A stretch of DNA of 64,000 bases from Candidatus Kapaibacterium sp. (GCA_013414795.1 CP058732.1:484501-548500), one strand, 5' to 3'. Shown: positions 45,739 through 54,786, numbered from the stretch's first letter. Notes: generated by a model not told the origin, from the letters alone. Numbers and translations: made by a program.

Positions 45739-46950
45739 ATGAAAAAATTTCGGTTCTTAATTATTACGACTATTTTTCTCCTTTGTCTTGAAGTAAAAGG
45801 CGGAGAATGGATTGCACAAACACTCCCACCCGGGGACTGGGCTTTAAATGCTGTCCATTTTGTGGATTCTACTCGTGGAGTTGCAGTTGGCCCTTTAAAT
45901 ACGGTCTTTTATACTAACAATGGGGGTGAGAATTGGAAAACGTCTATCCTGCCCAATTTACAAAATATTTATATGTTATCAGATGTTTATATTAATAGCG
46001 ATGGTTTCGGTATTATAATTGGTTCAAATGGTTTAGTATTGAAAACTTCAAATTATGGACAGAGTTGGGAAAAATTATCTTTTCCAGCTACAGATTATCT
46101 AAATTCTCTTGAAATTTCAAAGTATATCTGGATAGTTTCGCAACAGGGGAAAATATATTTTAGCACAGATTGGGGGAATAGTTGGTTAAGTCACCAACAA
46201 TCGTTTTCTTTTCCTATTTCATCGATAAAATTCGTAAACCCAATGGTTGGTTTCATTTCTAGTAGCAATGGTCCACTTTTAAAAACCACTAATGGTGGAA
46301 TTTCTTGGGAAACAATCGAAGAAGTTTCAAACGTAAATAAAATATTTTTTGTCGACAGCCTAATTGGTTGGGTTATTGGGGACAAGGGATATGTTGCAAA
46401 GACTACTGACCAGGGTTTAACTTGGGAAAAGATTAATTTTCCAACGACAGATTACTTGACTAGCCTTTTTTTTGTGGATAACTTTCATGGTTGGATTACA
46501 ACCTTTTCTTCAAAAATATTTTTTACTACTGATGGTGGCCAGACCTGGACCTTGGAATACCAAAACTCTAAGCAATATTGTTATCTTTTTGACATATTTT
46601 TTGTTAACCCGCAAAAAGGCTGGGCTGTGGGTTCGGGTGATAGAAACAATACAATTTTGACTTACAAAAGTGTTTCTTCTTTTGACGAAGAACTAAAACT
46701 CGACTCTTCACTTTTTTCTATAATTAACAATTCTCTTGTTTTCAATTTCACTAAGAGTAATTATCGACTATCGGAAGTAAAAGTGTATAATTTACTTGGT
46801 AATCAAGTTTTTCATTACAACTTTCTAGATAATCCTTATCCTAGTAACATTATTTTGGATTTTCTTCCTTATGGAGTCTACTTTGTGGAACTTACTTTCT
46901 TCTTGGATCAAAATCTTAAAAGTAAAGTTGTTAAAATCCTTATTAATTAA
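45739..46950 (+). CDS. Exported Ycf48/Asp-box propeller with T9SS sorting domain
   Basis: 403 aa. ATG 45739 (after GGGGGTTGAT) begins the signal peptide MKKFRFLIITTIFLLCLEVK; the open frame extends nine codons upstream. Residues ~20-315 are repeating blades in the style of photosystem assembly factor Ycf48: VHFVDSTRGVAVG, YTNNGGENWK, TSNYGQSWEK, STDWGNSW, TTNGGISWE, TTDQGLTWEK, TTDGGQTW and GWAVGSGDR. The last ~80 residues are a T9SS sorting domain (EVKVYNLLGNQVFHYNF, LPYGVYFVELTFFL). In this lineage such proteins are surface-exposed with no link to photosynthesis; the ligand is unknown. Confidence 0.82.
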   Translation: MKKFRFLIITTIFLLCLEVKGGEWIAQTLPPGDWALNAVHFVDSTRGVAVGPLNTVFYTNNGGENWKTSILPNLQNIYMLSDVYINSDGFGIIIGSNGLVLKTSNYGQSWEKLSFPATDYLNSLEISKYIWIVSQQGKIYFSTDWGNSWLSHQQSFSFPISSIKFVNPMVGFISSSNGPLLKTTNGGISWETIEEVSNVNKIFFVDSLIGWVIGDKGYVAKTTDQGLTWEKINFPTTDYLTSLFFVDNFHGWITTFSSKIFFTTDGGQTWTLEYQNSKQYCYLFDIFFVNPQKGWAVGSGDRNNTILTYKSVSSFDEELKLDSSLFSIINNSLVFNFTKSNYRLSEVKVYNLLGNQVFHYNFLDNPYPSNIILDFLPYGVYFVELTFFLDQNLKSKVVKILIN

Positions 46951-47143
46951 GCAATTTATTCATTTGGTTATTCTTAGTGGATAAATATAAAGTTTAAAAG
47001 TTTTTGAAAAAAATTAAAATTATTAGTTTTCAACATATTATTTAATAATTATTGCTTGAAAATTTATTTAACTGCTTTGTTTTTGTCTCCATTTATTAAG
47101 CAAATATAAATGGTATTTGCGTTAGCATTGCCATTAATTGATG

Positions 47144-47189
47144 TTTGGAAGCAGGGGCGGGCAGTTGTCTTTGAATTGAATCACGGGGC
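47144..47189 (+). repeat. Dispersed repeat family B, copy 2
   Basis: TTTGGAAGCAGGGGCGGGCA then GTTGTCTTTGAATTGAATCA and CGGGGC. It differs from copy 1 (30584-30630, opposite strand) at only a few positions. Confidence 0.7.
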
Positions 47190-47220
47190 TGGAAAATAAA
47201 TTTGAAAAAAATTTAAAATT

Positions 47221-47490
47221 TTTTTATTTACCTCTTGCATTTTTAATTTTTTTGTTTATCTTGCAATTTGATACTTTGCCAATCGAAATGGTTTGGTTTG
47301 GAAACATATCTTCTCTGATTCCTTTAACGCATTGTAGAAGTGTGTTTTTTGATAATCAAATCTGTTATTCTGTAACTCCTTTGTTTGCAACCACTTACAC
47401 GGGGGGGGGAGTACAGAGCATTGCTACAATTCGATAGATTTGGTACGCATTCCGTTCCACCATTGTTCAAGTTGTAGTGGACCACCTAAC
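47221..47490 (+). repeat. Dispersed repeat family A, copy 3
   Basis: About 270 bp: TTACCTCTTGCATTTTTAAT, CCAATCGAAATGGTTTGG, GGAAACATATCTTCTCTGAT, CTTACAC followed by nine G (47401-47409), GTACAGAGCATTGCTACAAT and GTGGACCACCTAA. Same orientation as, and upstream of, the Cys-rich exported-protein gene. Confidence 0.85.
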
Positions 47491-47626
47491 GTCGATGTCG
47501 CTTTGCTTTTCGCTTTTCTCCGATGTTATGAGAAAAATTCGAGCATTTAAACATTGGAAATTCGCAATAAAATTTGTTCTTTTAAATTTTTTAAATAATT
47601 TTGTTTAAAAATTAATGGAGGAGAGA

Positions 47627-48333
47627 ATGAAAAAGATAAAATCTTCTACATTTTTAAAGTGGTTGTTATCTGTTTAGTTTTTTTGTTGGCAATCTTTTCA
47701 AGCAAGGCGCAAGACGATATATGTCCTGGCGCAGTTGCTGAACGGGAAACCTATTTACTTGTCGATTGCCCACCATTTCATAATTGCATTTTAAGGATCT
47801 ATTATTGCTGTTTCTTTGATGAGACAAACCAGGAATTAACTGTGAGAATAAAGCAAATTCATTTCTTAGGCCAAACAGATGATAGGTCATCCCGAGCTGC
47901 CTGGAATTGTTATCTTGCTTGTTACCGATATAATGAAGAAAAGTTTTGGGATGATGTGGCCTCGGGAATTGTAAAAGACTTAAAGCGATATGATAATCCC
48001 TGCTTGCCATTTGTTCCTGAATGTGGCGGAGGAGGTAACGCTTTTATTATTGTTAAAATTACTCGTTCTACGTGCTGGTATTTTGAAAATTTTTGGTTTA
48101 CAAAATATGAAGACCAATGGTTACTTGGAATGAAGCCTTGCGGAGTTGAGAAATGTTTTTGGGAGTATAAAATTTGTAAAAGAGGAGGCGATGTAGAAAT
48201 ATTGGAAAAACTCAAGTACGCTACAGCACCGCCTGAATGCAATTGGGAGGAACCAACTGAACTTCCACCACCGGGTAAGACTTGGGAAGAATATTGGAGA
48301 ACCGACTGTTTTCCAAAACCTTGTGTTTTTTAA
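47627..48333 (+). pseudogene. Cys-rich exported protein, apparently frameshifted in its signal peptide
   Basis: The only good start is ATG 47627 behind AATGGAGGAGAGA, but that frame ends after 16 codons. A different frame, open from GTG 47659, reads VVICLVFLLAIFSSKAQ: the hydrophobic core and cleavage site of a signal peptide without its basic start. One extra T in the T5 run at 47651-47655 would join them into MKKIKSSTFFKVVVICLVFL. The mature part (~205 aa) has 16 Cys, including CPPFHNC, YYCCFF, CGVEKC and a C-terminal CFPKPCVF, suggesting a disulfide-rich extracellular protein. Either a sequencing error, a recent null mutation or slipped-strand phase variation. Without the fix, translation would need the GTG at 47659. 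A strong terminator follows. Confidence 0.65.
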
Positions 48334-48341
48334 TAAACGAG

Positions 48342-48374
48342 ACCCTTTCCAACGGGAGTTGGAAAGGGTTTTAT
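48342..48374 (+). terminator. Rho-independent terminator after the Cys-rich gene
   Basis: ACCCTTTCCAAC (48342-48353) pairs perfectly with GTTGGAAAGGGT (48358-48369) around GGGA, followed by TTTATT. Confidence 0.92.
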
Positions 48375-48411
48375 TAATTTTGTAGTACAATTAACTGGAG
48401 GGGAAAATAAA

Positions 48412-50916
48412 ATGTTGCAAAGATACTTAATTTTGGTATTGATAATTCTTTTTTTGCAAACAAAACTTTTTGGACAAATCTCGCTTGAAGATTTATTTGA
48501 AATGAAAAGAATATCTTGTGATTTTAAGGGTTCTGTAACAAACGGTAAGTCTTTATTAGTTTTTGGTGAGGGTGGTGTAATACTTAAAACTACGGATGTA
48601 GGTAAAAGTTGGGAACAAATAAATCTTAATGACTACCTTGACATTAACCAAATGCTTACAATAAACCAGACATATTTCGGGAACGGAACAAGCGGAATAT
48701 TTAAGTCAAATGATGATTTTAAAACTTGGGAACAATATTACCTAAATGACAAAATAATTAAAATTTTTAATTATAAAGGCAACTTGCTTTGTGTAGCAAA
48801 AGACATTATTATTATTTTAGATACCAATTTAAGAACTATAAAACAGATTGATATTAAGTTAGAACCATCATTTAACAAGCCTATCAAACGTAGTTCTACT
48901 TATTATTCAGTAGAATTGTGCGGCGACAATTTAGTTTTTTACTCAAAGGGAGGGAAGTTTGCATTTTTTAACTTAGAAACTGAAAAACTCTCTGAAATTG
49001 AATTGAAAAACTTTAAATCGAGATTTGATTTGTTAATCCAAAAAGATATTAAAAAAATCAACGAGGATAAAATAGTTTTTTTATATGAAGATTCTGTTAT
49101 GATATACAAAATTGGTCTGGACACAGTTGATTTCTTTTTTAAAATTCCCGATACTCTGAGCCCGCAAAAATTCGTTTTTTATCCTTACAACGATACAATA
49201 TTTGTTCTTTATACAAGAACAAACCAAGTAATCGATTGGGACTCTATAAAGTATAGTCCTTTTTTAGATTCTGTATATTATGGATATATCGACCCGCAAA
49301 GTAAAAAATTTATTAACATAAAAGAAATCGAAAATGATTATTCTTTCAATGATTTGACCTTTCTAAATATATCAAGGCATAGAATAGGAAATTCCGATGT
49401 ATTAGTTGGCGTTGGTATTGGTAAACTAATCAATATATCATACGATTTGGGCAGAAATTGGGAACTTAAATCTTTGCTAAATATTCCTTACTTAGTTAGA
49501 TCCGATTATACATCGCTTAATTTTAAAGCACCAATTTGGCTTTTTAATAAGCAAATGGCTAGAATTATTACCCAAGATGGAAGGTTTTATTCAACTGACG
49601 ATGGCGGAACAACCTGGCTACCGCAAAAAAATTTCTTACCCCGCAGAAAGTTCTTCTTCCTAAGATTTGCTAAATTTATAGACTCTCTGAGAGGTATGTA
49701 CATTTCTGATGAAGTATCAAGGGAAATTGACAGTGGAAAAATTGTTACTCCTCCTCGACAATTCTTCTCTTTGGATGGGGGGAAAACAGTAGGTTTTAGG
49801 GATTTAAGAGTAACAAATATACACTTGCGTAGAAATACAGTTTTGATGCCTTTCGGACAACCGGTCCTTTTTATCTCTCCAAATACCTTTTATATTTTAG
49901 ACGATAGTTTAAAAATCAAAAAGAAAATTCAACATACAAGGGAAGGTATCCCGTTATTTACAGACTCTATTATTGTAGTCGTTGATTCTTTAGGATTAAT
50001 TTCTGTTTTTGAGTTTAATGATACTCTGTGGGGTATCGCGCCTGTGCTCCCAAATTTTTCTGAACCGTACAAGTACCAAAAAATCGACTTTTGTTATTCC
50101 GCAGATATGGGCATTACTTGGTCTAAATTATTTCAGATTGACATTCCAAATTGGCAAAGCACTAAACTATTTGATGCTTATCAATATTGGGATACTCTTC
50201 TGTTACATTTTGACCAAACTTCTAATACAAGAAGTTTTCAAACGATTATACTTTTGATTGATTTAAAAAATAAAAACTATAATATTTTTGTAAAACCTAT
50301 GTGGGGGTTTACTCATATATTCCAAATTTGTAGTCAGTATTATTTGTTTTCCTCAAAAGAAGATGAACAAGGCCGGAAACAAACAGTTTTTGTTGGGGAA
50401 AAATTTGACAGTGCTCATCAAAATTTCCAGGAATATGAGGTACCAAGGTTCTTGATTGATCTGAAAAAATCGACGAGTTTTGAATCATATAGTTTTGATG
50501 TGTTTTTTAAATTAGATTCACCGGATTCAACATTCCCGTTTGTTCTTTATGATAAATTGTTTGGAAAATATGCTCTTTACTTTGCAAAGATAAGACCCTG
50601 TGTTGAGATAAATATTCCAAGAACAAACAGTAAGGATTTATATGTTGGTAAAATTTACCCAAATCCAGCAAATAGAAAAGATATTGTAAATTTTCGCATT
50701 TATTCTAATCACCTCGATAAGATTGAAACTTTATCAATAAATGCCTATGATATACTTGGAAGAGAAGTGGCAAACTCGAGCTCTTTCCGAATTTCACAAA
50801 TTGGAAATCATTTCGTTGATGTGGAATTGGAAATCAATGCCTTATCTCCTGGGGTATATATCATTGTTGCCTCGATGGATGGAATGGTCTCTTCCAATGC
50901 TGTTGTAATATATTGA
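48412..50916 (+). CDS. Exported Asp-box propeller protein with T9SS sorting domain
   Basis: 834 aa, strong AACTGGAGGGGAAAA site, signal peptide MLQRYLILVLIILFLQTKLF cut near GQ. Residues ~30-700 are beta-propeller-like with Asp-box blades (LKTTDVGKSWEQ, KSNDDFKTWEQ, YDLGRNWELKS, STDDGGTTW, SADMGITWSK). The last ~95 residues are a T9SS sorting domain (VGKIYPNPANRKDIVNFRI, NAYDILGREVANSS, SPGVYIIVASMDG). It is paralogous in style to the proteins at 30671 and 45739. Stop codon TGA. No catalytic motif recognised. Confidence 0.82.
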   Translation: MLQRYLILVLIILFLQTKLFGQISLEDLFEMKRISCDFKGSVTNGKSLLVFGEGGVILKTTDVGKSWEQINLNDYLDINQMLTINQTYFGNGTSGIFKSNDDFKTWEQYYLNDKIIKIFNYKGNLLCVAKDIIIILDTNLRTIKQIDIKLEPSFNKPIKRSSTYYSVELCGDNLVFYSKGGKFAFFNLETEKLSEIELKNFKSRFDLLIQKDIKKINEDKIVFLYEDSVMIYKIGLDTVDFFFKIPDTLSPQKFVFYPYNDTIFVLYTRTNQVIDWDSIKYSPFLDSVYYGYIDPQSKKFINIKEIENDYSFNDLTFLNISRHRIGNSDVLVGVGIGKLINISYDLGRNWELKSLLNIPYLVRSDYTSLNFKAPIWLFNKQMARIITQDGRFYSTDDGGTTWLPQKNFLPRRKFFFLRFAKFIDSLRGMYISDEVSREIDSGKIVTPPRQFFSLDGGKTVGFRDLRVTNIHLRRNTVLMPFGQPVLFISPNTFYILDDSLKIKKKIQHTREGIPLFTDSIIVVVDSLGLISVFEFNDTLWGIAPVLPNFSEPYKYQKIDFCYSADMGITWSKLFQIDIPNWQSTKLFDAYQYWDTLLLHFDQTSNTRSFQTIILLIDLKNKNYNIFVKPMWGFTHIFQICSQYYLFSSKEDEQGRKQTVFVGEKFDSAHQNFQEYEVPRFLIDLKKSTSFESYSFDVFFKLDSPDSTFPFVLYDKLFGKYALYFAKIRPCVEINIPRTNSKDLYVGKIYPNPANRKDIVNFRIYSNHLDKIETLSINAYDILGREVANSSSFRISQIGNHFVDVELEINALSPGVYIIVASMDGMVSSNAVVIY

Positions 50917-50981
50917 TTTTAAATTGTTTTCTTTTGGGGTTTTGTGATTTCTTGTATTTCGCTTTTCCACAAGATTTCGAA

Positions 50982-51158
50982 TTATTTACCTTTAAATTTT
51001 CTCTCCTTCTTAAAATAAAAATCAGTGATAACTATGCTGAAAAAAAGAAATATTAAAACAAGCACTTTATAAATGATTGAGTTAAGACATTTTTCGCATT
51101 GTTCACATAGAAGCAAAGTATAATTCAAAAAATTTGCATTTTGAAATTTTCTTATCAT
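50982..51158 (-). CDS. Doubtful small membrane ORF (58 aa)
   Basis: From ATG 51158 it encodes MIRKFQNANFLNYTLLL, then CEQCEKC and one membrane-helix-like stretch (VLVLIFLFFSIVITDF) with a basic end (KKERKFKGK). The frame extends upstream into repeat A copy 4 (to 51275), which is probably fortuitous. No Shine-Dalgarno at proper distance. Could be a degraded gene. Confidence 0.25.
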   Translation of the reverse strand: MIRKFQNANFLNYTLLLCEQCEKCLNSIIYKVLVLIFLFFSIVITDFYFKKERKFKGK

Positions 51159-51184
51159 TGTAATTTCATAGCCTCCAAATCTAT

Positions 51185-51272
51185 ATGTTTTGGTTTTGGA
51201 ACATACCTGCTCGAAATCTTTTAACGCATTGGGGAAGTGTGTATTTTGATAACCATATCTGTTGTTGTGCAA
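51185..51272 (+). repeat. Dispersed repeat family A, copy 4 (truncated)
   Basis: Only the central ~88 bp remain: TGGTTTTGGAACATACCTGC, TTTTAACGCATTGGGGAAGT, GTGTATTTTGATAACCATAT and CTGTTGTTGTGCAAC. The left A/T-rich part and everything from the G tract on are missing. Confidence 0.75.
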
Positions 51273-51351
51273 CAATTTTAAATAATTACTAATACAAGAA
51301 CTTAAATTCGGAACAATCTAATCGCTAAGACTGGTATTACAACTTTCAACC

Positions 51352-51396
51352 TCAAAAGAAATCACCTTGGCCTTGCTAAGTGCAAAATCAAGGTGA
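51352..51396 (-). terminator. Terminator of the sortilin-like gene
   Basis: TCACCTTG (51362-51369) pairs with CAAGGTGA (51389-51396), with an inner TTGC/GCAA stem. Reading the minus strand, the hairpin is followed by TTTCTTTTG. Confidence 0.7.
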
Positions 51397-51444
51397 ATCA
51401 ATAATTATAAATCAGTTGTGTGCTACTAAACTTGCGATTTACTT

Positions 51445-54400
51445 CTACAAATCGTCAATGTTTGGGAATCTTCCGGGTGTCCAGGGAGCACCAACTTTGT
51501 CCAGTTCCTTCTCGAACGCCGGTAACTCCTTCATCACAATTTCTTTCAATTTAGAAATCACAACTGATAAATCATCTTTTGCAATCGAAAACGACTTTGC
51601 TTGGGTTTCCGTTGGTTCTTGGGTAGTTGCCCAAAGTCCCCAAAGAATATAATTCATCCTTTCGATTATCGACGGTGGTTGGTTTTCGTTCAAGCGTTGC
51701 AAAGTTGGATTTCCGTTAAGTTGCATATTCAAAGTGTCCAATATTGCTTGAACTTCCCGTATTCGATTCAACATCTTGTCGTCGTAATTCATCGAAAGAA
51801 GGAAGGAGTTTTTGATTGCATTTACCCTTTTTCTGGTTTCTTGCAAAAGACTATTAGTGCCAAGAATCGCATTTTGAAGTTTGGCAACTCTGCGTCGAAA
51901 AGCGTCCAGTTTTGCAAAATCTTTAGCCGGCAATGTCAAATTGTTTAACAGTTTGCATTCAAATTCGACTGGCTCGGTCAATGCAGACAATTTCCCATCC
52001 ACGCTTTTGAACATTTGCACTTTGTATTTTCCGGGAACGACTGGCATTCCTTGTGCTTTATTAATGTCCGTTGTATCGGAAATTGGCGAAGTGTCTGGAT
52101 AGCGTAAATCCCAGGTGATTCGATTGAAACCTTTTTTGGGACTTGTAGTAAGTGTGCGGACGGTGTTACCGTTCTCATCAAATATCTTGAATACCAGAAG
52201 CGGTTTCTGTTCAAGGTCCTCGGCAGTAAGTTCATCAAAGGAAGGGTAGGAAATCGATTTGCCCTCTTCTTCGAGCTTCTTTTCTTGGTCTTTGCGTATC
52301 TGTTTTTTAGTTTTGATTTCCTCGCGCAAATAGTAAGTGAAAGTGGCACCGAAGGGAGGATTTTTGGCGCGCCAGAAAGAGCTCCCTAAATCATCTTTCC
52401 TTTTAGAATCATCTTCGTTGTAAATCAAAGCAGGCTTAATAGGGAAAATTGTTGCACTCGCTTTGTTCAAAACGCTATCGTTTAAATTCCTCATAAAAGA
52501 ATAATCGTCAAGAATGTAAATTCCACGCCCAAAAGTTCCAACGACAAGATCATTTTCACGCTTTTGCATTTCAAGGTCGCGAACAGCAATCGTGGGGAAG
52601 TTTCCTTTAAGTTGAATCCATTCTCCCCCACGGTTGGTTGAAACAAACAACCCATATTCTGTGCCAATGAACAAAAGTTTTGGGTCCTTAAAATCTTCTA
52701 CAATTGTGTAAACTGGACCAGTTTCTGGCAAATTCGAGGATATAGTTTGCCAAGTTTTGCCCAAATCGGTTGTCATAAGTACGTATGGTTTAAAATCGGA
52801 ATTCTTATGGTTATCAAAACTCGCGAAGAAAACGTTCCTATCGTGATGAGAAGCAAAAACATCGCTGACATAGGTTGTTTCCGGAACGGTTGGAAATTTT
52901 TCAATCTTTTGCCAATTTTTCCCGCCGTCAGTTGTAATTTGAATCAAACCATCATCAGTACCAACAATTAGGATATTCTCATCGATTGGAGATTCAGAAA
53001 AAGCAACGATATTACCGTAGAAAGATGTCGACGCATTTTTTGCTACAGCATCTGGGCTCCAAATCTTGCCCATAACTGGCAATTTGTTCCTATCGATTTG
53101 CCGAGTTAAGTCTGGACTAATTACTTTCCAACTTTGACCGCGGTCGTCGCTACGAAATACTTTGTTGGCACAAATGTAAATTCTTGTTGGTGAATGCTTG
53201 CTCAAAAGTAAAGGAGTGTCCCAATTCCAACGCAAAGCCTCCCCTTTCTCCGGTTGAGGTTGAATGTAGAAAACTTCTCCACTTTTACGGTCGTATCGAA
53301 CAAGATTACCATATTGCCACATTGCGTAAACAATATCTGGATTATTCGGGTCAATCTGGGCTTTGTAACCATCGCCGCCAACAACTAAGAACCAGTCTTC
53401 GTTGGTAATCCCTCCACTCGAAGTAGTTCGCGAGGGTCCACCCCAGGTGTTATTGTCTTGCGTACCACCATAAACATAGTAAAACGGTTCAGAATTGTCG
53501 CAAGCAATTCTGTAAAATTGTCCCGTTGGAATATTGGCAAAGAACCGCCAGGTCTTTCCATCGTCATAAGTTTCGTAAAGGCCGCCATCCCCACCAACCA
53601 AAAGGTGTTTAGTATCGTCTGGGTCAATCCAAACCACGTGGTCATCGACGTGCCTGTTGTTGTTTGGCACTCGCTTTAAAGTTTTACCACCATCCTCGGT
53701 AACTCTTAGATAAGTGTCAATAAAGAATACACGGTCGGGATTTTTGGGATCACAAAACACTTCGTGATAATACTGAGCCGAGGGGGAGAACCAAGAATTC
53801 CTCTTTTCCCAGGAGGCTCCTCTATCGGTCGAACGGTAAATTCCACCTTTACCTTCATTTCCCTCGATTATTGCATATATATAATCGGGATTGGCTGGGG
53901 AAATTCCCAAGCCAATTCTTCCAAGATCCCCAGATGGTAGACCATTTTTCAACTTTTCCCAAGTTTTACCTCCATCAGTTGTTTTGTATATTGCTGCCTC
54001 GGGTCCACCATTAATCAAAGTCCAAACGTGCCTCCTTCTTTGATATGAGGCACAATAAAGTACATCTGGATTTCGTGGGTCCATTACAACATCGGTCACC
54101 CCCGTGTTTTCGCTAATATTTAGAACTTGTTCCCAGGTTGCACCTCCATCTGTTGTTTTGTATAATCCGCGGTCTCCGCCCGGACCCCAAAGAGGTCCTT
54201 GCGCAGCAACATATACAATATTTGAATTTTGGGGGTGAATGACAATTTTCCCAATGTGTTCAGATTTCTTCAAACCCACATTCTTCCAGGTCTTTCCTCC
54301 ATCAAGAGATTTGTATACACCGTCGCCCCAAGAGACACTTCTTTGGCTATTATTTTCTCCAGTACCAACCCAAACGATAAATGGATTATTTGGGTCGATT

Positions 54401-54711
54401 GCCACGCAGCCGATTGAAAAGGAACCATAAGTGTCGAAAATAGGGTCGAAAGTTATTCCACCATTTGTGGTTTTCCAAACGCCACCGCTTGCAACCGCTA
54501 CATAAAATTCTTTCTTATTATTTGGATTTATCGCTAAATCCGAAATCCTTCCCCCAAAAACCGCTGGACCAAGTAATCTCAATTCAATATTGTTAAAATC
54601 AATCGTGGGCTTTTTGCTAGCTTGAACTTCGTTCTTTTTTGGTTCCTTTGAATTCAAAGGAAAAGAAAATAAAAGCAAAAAAATTGCAAAATATCTCACA
54701 AACGAATTCAT
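51445..54711 (-). CDS. Sortilin/VPS10-like exported propeller protein (1088 aa)
   Basis: Signal peptide MNSFVRYFAIFLLLFSFPLNS after AAAAGGGTG. Residues ~40-800 hold about eleven Asp-box blades (TTNGGITF, SLDGGKTW, TTDGGATW, TTDGGKTW, STDRGASW, TEDGGKT, TYDDGKTW, SDDRGQSW, TTDGGKNW, TTDLGKTW, STNRGGEW), the sortilin-N-terminal/BNR type often annotated as glycosyl hydrolase. A FlgD/Ig-like module follows (~830-940; LLVFKIFDENGNTVRTLTTS, GFNRITWDLRYPD), then a helical C-terminal region (~945-1088). No T9SS sorting domain, so it may be periplasmic or use another route. Enzymatic activity should not be assumed. Divergent from the histidine kinase. Confidence 0.85.
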   Translation of the reverse strand: MNSFVRYFAIFLLLFSFPLNSKEPKKNEVQASKKPTIDFNNIELRLLGPAVFGGRISDLAINPNNKKEFYVAVASGGVWKTTNGGITFDPIFDTYGSFSIGCVAIDPNNPFIVWVGTGENNSQRSVSWGDGVYKSLDGGKTWKNVGLKKSEHIGKIVIHPQNSNIVYVAAQGPLWGPGGDRGLYKTTDGGATWEQVLNISENTGVTDVVMDPRNPDVLYCASYQRRRHVWTLINGGPEAAIYKTTDGGKTWEKLKNGLPSGDLGRIGLGISPANPDYIYAIIEGNEGKGGIYRSTDRGASWEKRNSWFSPSAQYYHEVFCDPKNPDRVFFIDTYLRVTEDGGKTLKRVPNNNRHVDDHVVWIDPDDTKHLLVGGDGGLYETYDDGKTWRFFANIPTGQFYRIACDNSEPFYYVYGGTQDNNTWGGPSRTTSSGGITNEDWFLVVGGDGYKAQIDPNNPDIVYAMWQYGNLVRYDRKSGEVFYIQPQPEKGEALRWNWDTPLLLSKHSPTRIYICANKVFRSDDRGQSWKVISPDLTRQIDRNKLPVMGKIWSPDAVAKNASTSFYGNIVAFSESPIDENILIVGTDDGLIQITTDGGKNWQKIEKFPTVPETTYVSDVFASHHDRNVFFASFDNHKNSDFKPYVLMTTDLGKTWQTISSNLPETGPVYTIVEDFKDPKLLFIGTEYGLFVSTNRGGEWIQLKGNFPTIAVRDLEMQKRENDLVVGTFGRGIYILDDYSFMRNLNDSVLNKASATIFPIKPALIYNEDDSKRKDDLGSSFWRAKNPPFGATFTYYLREEIKTKKQIRKDQEKKLEEEGKSISYPSFDELTAEDLEQKPLLVFKIFDENGNTVRTLTTSPKKGFNRITWDLRYPDTSPISDTTDINKAQGMPVVPGKYKVQMFKSVDGKLSALTEPVEFECKLLNNLTLPAKDFAKLDAFRRRVAKLQNAILGTNSLLQETRKRVNAIKNSFLLSMNYDDKMLNRIREVQAILDTLNMQLNGNPTLQRLNENQPPSIIERMNYILWGLWATTQEPTETQAKSFSIAKDDLSVVISKLKEIVMKELPAFEKELDKVGAPWTPGRFPNIDDL

Positions 54712-54786
54712 AAAGACACCCTTTTAACAAAATAATTAAATTAGTATTTTTCCGTTTATTTTATTGCATTTAGAATAAATTTAGAA

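Larger units (their letters stand above)
46951..47626. other. 676-bp spacer holding repeat B copy 2 and repeat A copy 3
   Basis: 46951-47143 is featureless AT-rich DNA in which I see nothing. Repeat family B copy 2 (47144-47189) and repeat family A copy 3 (47221-47490) follow within 32 bp of each other. 47491-47626 is the leader of the Cys-rich gene, ending AATGGAGGAGAGA, with TAATTTTG (47596-47603) as a candidate -7 promoter element. Confidence 0.6.
50917..51444. other. 528-bp spacer between convergent cargo genes
   Basis: Holds a doubtful minus-strand small ORF, a truncated repeat A copy 4 and the terminator of the sortilin-like gene. 51273-51349 shows nothing recognisable. Confidence 0.55.

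Noticed and set aside
51159-51275. N-terminal extension of the small minus-strand ORF
   Set aside because: It is translated from repeat A copy 4, so the extension is fortuitous.
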